From CAZWRV01 sp964636325 (GTDB lineage: Bacteria > Verrucomicrobiota > Lentisphaeria > Victivallales > GWF2-50-93): a stretch of DNA of 43,111 nt. The stretch's first letter is position 1. Each line of letters opens with the position of its first letter. Location: positions 1 to 43,111 of the forward strand of contig CAZWRV010000050.1 in NCBI GenBank assembly GCA_964636325.1. Direction: 5' to 3'. Positions 27,801-34,040 of this stretch are shown piece after piece. A program made the translations under genes and the position numbers. A model generated the notes under the pieces. That model saw only the letters and a list, made by a program, of their open reading frames with translations, did not search any database and was not told the DNA's origin.

Positions 27801-30043
27801 ACCTCTATCTGGTAGAGCTTCTGTTTTCCAGGAACCTCGACCTTGTATGCGAACCATGTCGGATCTGTCGAGTTCATGTGCGCAAGATAGCCTTTGTCGC
27901 CCGACTCGCGGTAGCTGCCCGGCGTTCCTTTCACGACACGGGTCTCTCCGCAACTGAAGTCGGGGGCGGTCGCCGCGCAGTCTATCTCCTTGACAATCTT
28001 TCTATTGATTTCACCTCCGGCCTCAATCTGGCGCGCCGTGTCGACGACATTGAATGTGATCGGGCGTATGTCCTTCTTGTCAACGGCTTTGCCATTCAAC
28101 GTGAACGATACGGAGAAAGCCCCTTCCTTGTCGCATGGAAATTCAAGCGGGGTCATGTTCACGCCAGGATTATCTGGAAGAACCAGCTTCCTTTCCAGTA
28201 CGGGTTTCTGATTTTCCGTCACGGCTACGCCAAGCTCGATCGGTGCCGGGGGAGAGGCTGTTTCAATCATGAGCCGCAGATTTTCCCCCTTGCGGATTAT
28301 TGTCCGGTCGTCGGCCGTTGCGACCCGGATCTGCGCGGCGAGATTGTCCGGCGGCACCGCCTTTACGGTGAAACCTTCGACCGACGGCATCCCGGTCCAG
28401 TAATATCTCTGAAGCCGGATCTTGCTGCGCGCGCCTTTTTCCAGCCAGAACGAGCCAACCTTGTCACCTTCGACGCCGAAGACATATTTGCCATCTATAA
28501 AATATTCGACGCCATGTCCCCCTGGCACAATCAGCTCATACCACCCGTCGCGCGGAACCCTCAATTCGTATTCGAAGGAGCCAATGACGCATGTGCCCTT
28601 CTCGTCCTTTGCCAGTCCGCGCAGATTGCCTGCTTTACGGATCTTGCCCTCCATCGCCGGATCCGCCAGTTCGCATCTTTTGAAATCTGCGGCCTTGAAT
28701 TTCTGCTCCCAGGGCTCGAATGCGGAGAGCCCGCGCCACTGCGGATAATCGGGCATTTCAACCGTGTCGGAGGAGTCTTTGACTCCGCTTTCGTCCTCGG
28801 CCATTGCGTATGCCACTATCTGCTCGTTCGGATCGGGTGCGGGGATTTCAGCGAACCAGGCGGAGCCTGAAGCAGCAGCAGGCACCTCGATCCATTTCGC
28901 ATTTGTCTCGGGCTTGTCCTTCTCGCCCATTCCGAAACGGAAGACGGCTTTCGGCATGCGCTTCACCCAGAAGGAGACCTTTGCAATCTTCGTAGGGCCA
29001 GAGACTTCAACTGAAAGCTCGGCCTTGTCACCCCCGACTTTTACCGATGGACGGCCGAGCGTCGGCCATGCCGGCGCCATGCCCAGGACAGACTTGAACC
29101 AAGACAAGGGGATGGGCACGTTGCCTACGTATCCGTGGTTCTCGTTGGGGAACATGAGAAGCCTTTTGTCCGTAGGGATCGCGCGGTAGGTCGCAAGCAC
29201 GCCGGGCATCCAAAAGAAGATGTCGTCCGTTCCGGACAGCATCAGGACGGCCGCCTTGTATTTCCCGATGTTGTGCTTCGGATCAAGGCGGGCCAGCCAG
29301 GCGTCCTGTTCATCCCGGCCACACATAACCATCGGCCCAAAGTAACCGCCGAAATACAGGTCGCGGATGAATCCGCGCCCGTATTTTACTGCACCGGCCT
29401 TGAACGAGGGTTCGACACCTAGTAGGAGCAGTGTAAGATGGGCTCCTGCCGACATTCCCGCCACGCATAATTTTTCCGAGTCGACTTCAGGCCTGCTCTT
29501 CAGCAGCATGACTACACGTTTGGCGAACATCACGCCGTTGCGTATGCCGTCAACTTCCGGCCCGAAGCTCTTCCATCCATAAGGCGGTGCCTTGTCCTTC
29601 TCTCCCTCTGGGAGCGGCCGCGCCATGTTTCCGGCGATGTTGAAGGTCGAATGGCGAACTCCGGCCTCCACCCTTTTAGGAGCGGGACCAGCCCAGTCCA
29701 TCACGAAGCAGCAGAAGCCGCTCTTCGCGTATTCTATTCCGGCGCCAGGGCCGAGCTCCTGGAGCCCCGCCCCATGTATCTCAAGCACTGCGGGATATTT
29801 TCCCTCCGCTTCCGGACGGCAGTAGAACCCGTAGATTCTGGTCGGCTTGCCGTTGAACGGAGCACCAGAGAAATACATCTCCGTCACCTGCACGCCTGAT
29901 TCGGTTTTTTCCGATATGACTTCGATGTCCGGCGGCAGCTCCTTGAAATCCGGCACCTGGAAAAATTGTTCGTCTGCATTGCAAAAAAGGCCGAGTCCGG
30001 CCATTCCGCATACTCCGAGGCATAAGGCAAGCCGTCCAGTCAT
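24845..30043 (-). CDS. Giant exported fusion: N-terminal acetyl-esterase-like domain plus glycosidase-like core and 'GPF' module (family core copy 3)
   Basis: A 1732-residue protein. ATG 30043 has AAGGAG seven bases upstream; signal peptide to about residue 22. Residues 30-320 are an alpha/beta hydrolase of the acetyl xylan esterase type: EIHGAG at 88-93, GMSAG at 196-200 (Ser198), GTDD at 271-274 and ENHG at 301-304 (His303) give a full triad. Residues 325-440 look Ig-like (SVKVGGDKAELSVEVSGPTK). The core then matches copies 1 and 2: GWYELIVPGG (about 501), ANWYEEGSNF (about 843), FIGEFHPEA, LDWGYDDYTVGLFEKETG (about 1018), VAYGRRMG, LADGGNAYTVGQP (about 1218) and ARDPVAVW (about 1256). The end has WIAAGPFVVG (about 1567), YWMKIWINGELV and LKPGANELFVKIASGSLG. 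Deacetylation joined to chain cleavage in one polypeptide is the inferred role. Confidence 0.75.
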   Translation of the reverse strand: MTGRLALCLGVCGMAGLGLFCNADEQFFQVPDFKELPPDIEVISEKTESGVQVTEMYFSGAPFNGKPTRIYGFYCRPEAEGKYPAVLEIHGAGLQELGPGAGIEYAKSGFCCFVMDWAGPAPKRVEAGVRHSTFNIAGNMARPLPEGEKDKAPPYGWKSFGPEVDGIRNGVMFAKRVVMLLKSRPEVDSEKLCVAGMSAGAHLTLLLLGVEPSFKAGAVKYGRGFIRDLYFGGYFGPMVMCGRDEQDAWLARLDPKHNIGKYKAAVLMLSGTDDIFFWMPGVLATYRAIPTDKRLLMFPNENHGYVGNVPIPLSWFKSVLGMAPAWPTLGRPSVKVGGDKAELSVEVSGPTKIAKVSFWVKRMPKAVFRFGMGEKDKPETNAKWIEVPAAASGSAWFAEIPAPDPNEQIVAYAMAEDESGVKDSSDTVEMPDYPQWRGLSAFEPWEQKFKAADFKRCELADPAMEGKIRKAGNLRGLAKDEKGTCVIGSFEYELRVPRDGWYELIVPGGHGVEYFIDGKYVFGVEGDKVGSFWLEKGARSKIRLQRYYWTGMPSVEGFTVKAVPPDNLAAQIRVATADDRTIIRKGENLRLMIETASPPAPIELGVAVTENQKPVLERKLVLPDNPGVNMTPLEFPCDKEGAFSVSFTLNGKAVDKKDIRPITFNVVDTARQIEAGGEINRKIVKEIDCAATAPDFSCGETRVVKGTPGSYRESGDKGYLAHMNSTDPTWFAYKVEVPGKQKLYQIEVDYPDDALRTYVIAIREASPDAYPTAGGVDSGGEFSLSGKMLTHTILHWARSTDLRVLIIPALDKRRAAASKIRVYEVEGGLPLPKIPQAGGRHFANWYEEGSNFVACYGPPDRSMSGMITAADRWARTIRHIGGDTLWMTMVVYQFGLYPTNYNVNFGGPYSPDLVRAVIMNCEKYGMDFIGEFHPEARELDWPCNADPARLHMATNKNGAVKSKSTEPIYNPLWPRNQEWYLGMIGEFVDRYKDSKALKGVCLRLMGWCNPGLNNFHSLDWGYDDYTVGLFEKETGKKIPVDAGDTQRFRKRYDWLIANAKEDWIEWRCKKITALYAKIAERVRQARPDLAVLSNFCMPEQEDAPREAGIDPMELQAIPGVILVGGVAYGRRMGDEMAVQKMRDGLLDPVALKRFSAPDGRASFLDGAGYFEATEQVVPPESIGFPKETKRTWMSGVVNPSGRHANERWAVQLAETDAAFLADGGNAYTVGQPVISEFLVEYRTLPDIPFTPRDDARDPVAVWELKKNDNFLFYAVNRERYPVKVQMTLKNADKVERLAVKEPVQLKDGILSYELKPYELRTFCSGAGTDIASVKIEIPEADRTHVENLVSFLEALSADAKAGKLGLELRPDESKLLAEKAADAKNELIKGHFWRARTMIENHMLRKIYDRCKRQPPNLREIGAPVPPPGAYLPDDLTKRLVKGNAELMKIDDVWPAETLLVSNDPELEFELDIPFDAMTGVEMGQIAGAAFGTIELFINGKTVSVMNSTRAADIPVPALVRAAGAVKLQHGKARISLKRISGERTAIRFIVLSPAFTDIVSGNWIAAGPFVVGDPRDREIGSKIDAAMREKDWRPPENKRDAAAVYDVADGKKSAWVKIDGSSDFIDLGRIFDRYYGTIGYAMTYIHSPVEAYVRLLYGMDYWMKIWINGELVKDVEPHGGAPFKGQFQVDVPLKPGANELFVKIASGSLGNGFWMAVSDTGNLMFSQTEKQ

Positions 30044-30152
30044 TTGCGTTCTCCTTAATTATGTTCCACCTTTATCCATGTGTGCACCATTCACTCCGCC
30101 GCCTGCGTCAAAAATGAAACCATCATCTGCGACACTTCAAGACAAGTCCTAT

Positions 30153-30380
30153 CTATTCTATCTTTGTCGGGACTGAGGCACCCATGGGATTTTGCCCTGA
30201 AAGCGATACGGCGCCGGACGCGGTTCCCACGGCTTCAACTCTTCTGCGTTCCCGCCCGGGATTGAAGACCAGCCTCACATAATCTTTCCCGTCGCGCCTA
30301 ATCTTGACGTCCATGAGAGGTTCTTTCCCAAGCAGCCCCCCGATCACGCAGCTGCGGCCATCGGCTTCGCCTCCTTCCAT
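30153..30380 (-). CDS. Small ORF, 75 residues, unknown; possible gene remnant
   Basis: ATG 30380 has AAGGA only four bases upstream, and a stop codon abuts the start. The sequence runs MEGGEADGRSCVIGGLLGKE, then LMDVKIRRDGKDYVRLVFNP with beta-strand-like alternation, then a low-complexity end. It reads more like the C-terminal piece of a larger extracellular protein than a whole one. It sits in the 383-base space between the pseudopilin (stop 30427) and the esterase fusion (start 30043), which holds no other gene that I see. Real translation is uncertain. Confidence 0.3.
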   Translation of the reverse strand: MEGGEADGRSCVIGGLLGKEPLMDVKIRRDGKDYVRLVFNPGRERRRVEAVGTASGAVSLSGQNPMGASVPTKIE

Positions 30381-30426
30381 TTATCCTTGCGCGAATTCCT
30401 CTCCATTTGCATGATCCATAAATGTT

Positions 30427-31209
30427 TCACAGGTTGTCGGAAGGCGGACAATCCTTCGAAAGCCAGCGCTCCCCCTCTGTGTTATCACGCGATGCAGGAA
30501 GCGGTGGCACCGAATATTCTTTGAGGTGGCCGTCCAGGAATACGAAGTTGATCACACGGTTCGAATGGCGCGCGATCAGGCCAGTGTTACTAACCGCGTC
30601 CGGAACCGTATGGAAATCCACCTGCCTCACCCTGTAGCCGCATCCGTCGAACAGATAGGCTTTGCCGTCGAGCCGTTTGAACTGGTTTATCTTGTAGGCC
30701 GGATAGTAGCAGTAGCCTGCCGCGTTCGCCCCCATGTGGGCGTTCACTCCGAATGAGGATAAGTTGCCGTTGAACTCGCCTTTTGGATTTTCAGGGCATG
30801 TGAAGATGTTGCCGCCTTGGCCGACATAGCACGGCTTGGCCTTCGCCTCGAAGACCCTGAAGTCCGAATGCGAGTAGCCGACGTAAGGGGCTATCTTGTT
30901 CGCCCAGTTGTAAAATATGCCGTTCAGCTCCTGGCCCGCAGGATATTCGTCGATGGTCGCATGCGCAAGAAAGCCATCGAAGTCGCCCATGTAATGTTGA
31001 TGCGCCGTCCCGAGCTGGCGCAGATTGCTGCTGCATCCGATACGTTTGGCCATCTTCTTCGAATTCTGGAGCGCCGGCAGCAGCATCGCGGCCAGTATCG
31101 CGATGATCGCGATGACGACCAGAAGTTCGATGAGCGTAAAAATATTCCGGCGCGGAATATTTTTACCTGCTCGGAAATGAATTCCCAAGCTCGATGAAGA
31201 ACCAGTCAT
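30427..31209 (-). CDS. Pseudopilin-like protein, first gene of the giant-enzyme run
   Basis: A 260-residue protein. Start 31209 has AGGAGGT five bases upstream; the longer frame to 31353 runs through the upstream palindromes and is rejected. The leader MTGSSSSLGIHFRAGKNIPR (then RNI) is followed by FTLIELLVVIAIIAIL; the residue at -1 is Ile, not Gly. The body includes NLRQLGTAHQHYMGDFDGF and the end RVINFVFLDGHLKEYSVPP. A palindrome AAAACGTTTT lies 42-51 bases upstream of the start, and the LacI-type gene is just beyond. It therefore appears to open the minus-strand run and to be under that regulator. Membrane location by the N-terminal helix; task unknown. Confidence 0.8.
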   Translation of the reverse strand: MTGSSSSLGIHFRAGKNIPRRNIFTLIELLVVIAIIAILAAMLLPALQNSKKMAKRIGCSSNLRQLGTAHQHYMGDFDGFLAHATIDEYPAGQELNGIFYNWANKIAPYVGYSHSDFRVFEAKAKPCYVGQGGNIFTCPENPKGEFNGNLSSFGVNAHMGANAAGYCYYPAYKINQFKRLDGKAYLFDGCGYRVRQVDFHTVPDAVSNTGLIARHSNRVINFVFLDGHLKEYSVPPLPASRDNTEGERWLSKDCPPSDNL

Positions 31210-31231
31210 TTCCACCTCCTGGCGCCTTAGT

Positions 31232-31374
31232 CCCTTACGGCGCGACTTGGAAAACGTTTTTTCCAAAATGATAGTTTGCGCGCGCCGCGCGCAAGCAACA
31301 TAACACAGCATTACTCGTATGCAGAGTTTGCCCTTTGCGCGCGGCGCGCGCAAGCTACCTGCGCGTCGTAAGGG
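31232..31374. repeat. Nested palindromic element upstream of the giant-enzyme run
   Basis: Outer arms CCCTTACGGCGCG (31232-31244) and CGCGTCGTAAGGG (31362-31374) are complementary with one mismatch. Inside are two GC hairpins, TTGCGCGC-GCC-GCGCGCAA (31276-31294) and TTGCGCGC-GGC-GCGCGCAA (31335-31353), which are also complementary to each other. The element holds the AAAACGTTTT palindrome. It covers the likely promoter of the pseudopilin gene. The remaining part of the 401-base gap (to 31610) is non-coding. Confidence 0.55.
31247..31266. promoter_or_regulatory. Candidate LacI-family operator upstream of the pseudopilin/giant-enzyme run
   Basis: TTGGAAAACGTTTTTTCCAA contains the perfect 10-bp palindrome AAAACGTTTT (31251-31260) and wider arms TTGGAAAA / TTTTCCAA. 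The central CG and AT-rich arms are usual for LacI/PurR-type operators. It lies 38 bases before the start codon at 31209. On the minus strand TATCAT just upstream could be the -10, but the matching -35 falls in the GC hairpin and is weak. Confidence 0.5.
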
Positions 31375-31457
31375 CGCCTTTTTCCCGCAGGGAAAAACTT
31401 AGTGTCTTTGTTTTAGAGTTCTATGCTTTAAGCGTTTGTAAAATTACATTGGACACT

Positions 31458-31477
31458 CAATCCGCCGCGGCGGATTG
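31458..31477. repeat. 20-bp perfect palindrome
   Basis: CAATCCGCCGCGGCGGATTG is a perfect inverted repeat, followed by GATGTTGGACGTTGG. It lies between the LacI-type gene stop (31611) and the nested element. It could form a short hairpin in the lacI 3' region, but there is no T-run on the minus strand. It may be an intergenic repeat. Confidence 0.45.
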
Positions 31478-31610
31478 GATGTTGGACGTTGGCGCAGCCC
31501 GCCTCAGTCTTATGCCGCTCTGAATCCTGGTTTTCATTCTCGCGAGCCTTGTCGAACCATTTCGTTATTCGGTTTACGATTACGTAATGCTATTTTCCTG
31601 AACCCAGCCC

Positions 31611-32660
31611 CTACCCCTTCCCTTTTTTCCGGACTTCGGTGTTTTTCGCGGTCGAAGCGCGGACTATCAGCTCGACCGGAATCACGGACGATTTGAGCGG
31701 AGCGTCGGGATTCTCCATCCGGTCGAAGAAAAGCCTGACGGCCTCGGCCCCGACCGCGACCCCGTCCTGCCTGACGGTCGTCAGTTTCGGATGAAGCATC
31801 TCCGCCAAGTCGAAGTCTGAATAGCCGACGACGCTCAGATCGCGGGGGATTCCCAGCCCGAGAGCCGACGCGGCCTCGTATATGTCCGGAACCATCGGAT
31901 CCATCGGGGCGAAAATGGCGGTCGGCCGTCTCCCTGCGGGCATCGAAAGAAGCTTCTTTAAGCTCGCCATGAAGATTTCCTGTCTTCTGGGTTCACGGGG
32001 AGGCAGCGCCACTTCCAGGCGGGGATCATAGGTGACGCCGAACGCCTCCAGCATGCTCCTGAATCCCGCGAAACGGTTTTCGCAGGTCGAATGCCCCTCG
32101 CCGTAGCGGCAGAATGATATCCGGCGGTGTCCAAGCTCCAGTAGATGCTTCGCCGCGAGGCGTCCGCCCTCTATGTCGTCGGTCCGGACCGTGTCCGTGG
32201 AGAAGCCGGCCCTGTTGGAGTCGATCTGCACGATCGGCCCCTTGAAATTAGCAATCCGCGAGAACTCGTCGCGGCTGACCGACTCGTCTATCACATCCAT
32301 TATCAGGCCGTCGACGCTGTGCTCTATGAGCCTTTTCAGCGCCGTCCGGTCGCCATCGGGGAATGCACGGCCTTCCACCGCTATCGACAGGTAGCCGCGC
32401 TCGCCGAGCGACTTCTGCACGGCGAACGCGATGTCCGAGAAATACCTTATGTTGAGCACTGGAAGAAGCAGCCCGACGCTCCGTGTGCCCCCGTTCAGCC
32501 GCGCAGGCCGCGCGCAGGCCGGGCTGAAGCCGCACTTGGCGGCAAGCGCCATTATACGCTCGCGCGTCTCGGGAAGGACCTTCGCGCTCCCGGAGAAGAC
32601 CCGCGAGACCGTCGCCGGCGAGATGTTGGCCATTTTAGCGAACTGCCGCAGAGTGAGCAT
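31611..32660 (-). CDS. LacI/PurR-family transcriptional regulator
   Basis: A 349-residue protein. ATG 32660 has AAGGA eight bases upstream. Residues 2-47 are the helix-turn-helix and hinge (LTLRQFAKMANISPATVSRV, then RERIMALAAKCGF). Residues 60-340 are the periplasmic-binding-protein-like sensor domain (SVGLLLPVLNIRYFSDIAFA, LELGHRRISFCRYG, RPTAIFAPMDPMVPDIYEAA, VGYSDFDLAEMLHPKLTTVR). It represses or activates carbohydrate genes in response to a sugar-like ligand. It is the first gene on the minus strand before the pseudopilin and giant enzymes, and an operator-like palindrome overlaps its transcript start, so it probably controls itself and the run. The 401-base space after it suggests that the downstream genes have their own promoter. 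Family call firm; ligand unknown. Confidence 0.93.
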   Translation of the reverse strand: MLTLRQFAKMANISPATVSRVFSGSAKVLPETRERIMALAAKCGFSPACARPARLNGGTRSVGLLLPVLNIRYFSDIAFAVQKSLGERGYLSIAVEGRAFPDGDRTALKRLIEHSVDGLIMDVIDESVSRDEFSRIANFKGPIVQIDSNRAGFSTDTVRTDDIEGGRLAAKHLLELGHRRISFCRYGEGHSTCENRFAGFRSMLEAFGVTYDPRLEVALPPREPRRQEIFMASLKKLLSMPAGRRPTAIFAPMDPMVPDIYEAASALGLGIPRDLSVVGYSDFDLAEMLHPKLTTVRQDGVAVGAEAVRLFFDRMENPDAPLKSSVIPVELIVRASTAKNTEVRKKGKG

Positions 32661-32675
32661 GGCCGCATCCTTTAC

Positions 32676-32687
32676 GAAACATGTTTC
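32676..32687. promoter_or_regulatory. Candidate autoregulatory operator of the LacI-type gene
   Basis: GAAACATGTTTC is a perfect 12-bp palindrome between the predicted transcript start (about 32697) and the start codon of the regulator. This is a classical site for repression of its own gene. It resembles the LacI-type pattern (GAAAC half-sites) and partly the AAAACGTTTT site upstream of the pseudopilin. Confidence 0.6.
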
Positions 32688-32703
32688 TTTATATCATGTT
32701 TTT

Positions 32704-32732
32704 ATTATAACTGGAAACGGTTGATTTTTCAA
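32704..32732 (-). promoter_or_regulatory. Sigma70-like promoter of the LacI-type gene
   Basis: On the minus strand, TTGAAA (32732-32727) and TATAAT (32709-32704) are separated by 17 bases. Transcription would start near 32697, before the palindrome GAAACATGTTTC. The spacer also has CCGTTTCC, a possible half-site. Confidence 0.7.
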
Positions 32733-32878
32733 GATATCATCAGCATATTATTTATAACTATTTTATTATCAATATAATATATTTATAATATCCCGGATAT
32801 ACTGCTAGATATGAAACATATAATCATTTTATTCCACATGCGCAGGCCTTACAGGAACAAGTTCAGGGCAAGGACTGA

Positions 32879-32992
32879 CGGCGGGGAAACAGGGCCAAGA
32901 CGGACGAATCAGGTCCTGCGGCGGACACGAAGTTCGGCATGGAGTTTGACAAGCGGGATGCCGTGCTTAAGTTTATTCCGGTCGTCCTATGA
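32879..32992 (+). pseudogene. Possible 3' remnant of a lost gene
   Basis: Between the LacI-type and nitrilase genes (370-base gap), one frame is open for 37 codons to TGA at 32992 and reads AADTKFGMEFDKRDAVLKFI, then PVVL. This has strand-like, coding-like character but no start or ribosome binding site in a good place, so it may be the tail of a decayed gene. The rest of the gap (32733-32830) is very AT-rich, with TATAAT at 32773-32778 and 32784-32789, and probably holds the rightward promoter; the -35 is not clear. Confidence 0.25.
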
Positions 32993-33030
32993 GACGCCTA
33001 TCCATTCACGCCTATACGAGAGGAGGCCGC

Positions 33031-33945
33031 ATGTCGCATTTTGTAAAGATAGCCGCGGTGCAGTTCCAGACCAAGGCCGATGAAAGAGGCAGGCCGGAGA
33101 ACAGGGATATTGTGATCCGCGAGACATCCGCCGCGCTGGACGCCCTGAGATACGACCGGCCTGACCTCGTCGTCCTCAGCGAAGGCATCGAGGCGGTCGG
33201 GCAGACGATGGATCAGGCGGAGTCGCTGGCGCGGCCGGGGCCGCTCCTGGACCTCTACTGCGAAAAGGCCGCGTCGCTGAAGTCGCACATCGCGGGCTCC
33301 TCCAAAACGGTCAAGGACGGCCGGATTTACAACTCCATCGTCTATGTGTCGCCGGAAGGCAGGATCCTCGGCGCATACCACAAGTCGAACCTGACGATCG
33401 GCGAGCTTGAGGCCGGCCTTTCGCCGGGGAATGGCGCGGTGACCCTGGACTGCCGGGCCGGCAGGCTCGGCGGCGCGATCTGCTTCGACCTCAACTTCGA
33501 CTGGCTGCTGCAGGAATATGCCGCGGAAAAGCCTGACATCATAACATTCTCGAGCATGTACCACGGCGGACTTGCGCAGTCGATATGGGCGTTCAAGGCA
33601 AGATCCTTCTTCGCATGCGCATGGCAGTTCATGGAATCCTGCATACTCGATCCTTTCGGCAGGATTCTTGCCTCTACCGACTGCTACAACCCCGCGGCGA
33701 TCGCGACGGTGAACCTCGACAGGGCCATGGCCCACCTCGACTACAACGCGGAAAAGTTCAAGGAGATCAAGAGGAAATATGGAAAGAAGGTCGCGATAGA
33801 CATCCCGGCCAACATCGGCTCGGCGCTCATCTACAGCCTCACGGACAAGCTATCCGCGATGGACGTGGTCCGCGAGTTCGGAGTCGAACTCCTAGACGAC
33901 TACTTCCAGAGGGCACTGAAGGAAAATGCCAACCGAAGAAAATAG
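33031..33945 (+). CDS. Carbon-nitrogen hydrolase (nitrilase superfamily)
   Basis: A 304-residue protein. ATG 33031 has GAGGAGG seven bases upstream; the upstream ATG at 32989 in frame is less likely. The nitrilase triad is visible: Glu51 in VVLSEGIEA, Lys118 in YHKSNLT and Cys151 in GGAICFDLNF. The family hydrolyses amides or nitriles; the subgroup and substrate are not clear, and ureidopropionase-like or N-carbamoyl amidase roles are equally possible. The protein is cytoplasmic, with no signal peptide. It is divergent from the LacI-type gene across an AT-rich promoter zone and may be coregulated. Its stop is 1 base before a palindromic repeat that separates it from a convergent gene. Confidence 0.87.
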   Translation: MSHFVKIAAVQFQTKADERGRPENRDIVIRETSAALDALRYDRPDLVVLSEGIEAVGQTMDQAESLARPGPLLDLYCEKAASLKSHIAGSSKTVKDGRIYNSIVYVSPEGRILGAYHKSNLTIGELEAGLSPGNGAVTLDCRAGRLGGAICFDLNFDWLLQEYAAEKPDIITFSSMYHGGLAQSIWAFKARSFFACAWQFMESCILDPFGRILASTDCYNPAAIATVNLDRAMAHLDYNAEKFKEIKRKYGKKVAIDIPANIGSALIYSLTDKLSAMDVVREFGVELLDDYFQRALKENANRRK

Positions 33946-33946
33946 G

Positions 33947-34036
33947 TTCAGATTTCCAGCGCCCCGCACTGAAAAGGCACAGGAGTATTTTCCACGGCTT
34001 TCAGCCACTTCATAGAGGCGGGTCAGGAAATCTGAA
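33947..34036. repeat. 90-bp repeat between convergent genes (copy 1)
   Basis: TTCAGATTTCC (33947-33957) and GGAAATCTGAA (34026-34036) are perfect 11-bp terminal inverted repeats. The inner sequence, read on the minus strand, closely matches the + strand at 38100-38183 (TGACCCGCC, then CTTTTCAGTGC, then GGGCGC). It begins one base after the nitrilase stop and ends four bases before the DUF2262 stop. Confidence 0.75.
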
Positions 34037-34040
34037 TTGC

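Noticed and set aside
27878..28870. A 330-codon open frame on the + strand
   Set aside because: It is antisense to the esterase fusion gene, has no ribosome binding site and has the composition of a high-GC shadow frame.
31210..31353. A longer N-terminus for the pseudopilin ending at 30427
   Set aside because: It would be coded by the nested palindromes and puts the pilin helix too far inside; AGGAGGT fixes the start at 31209.
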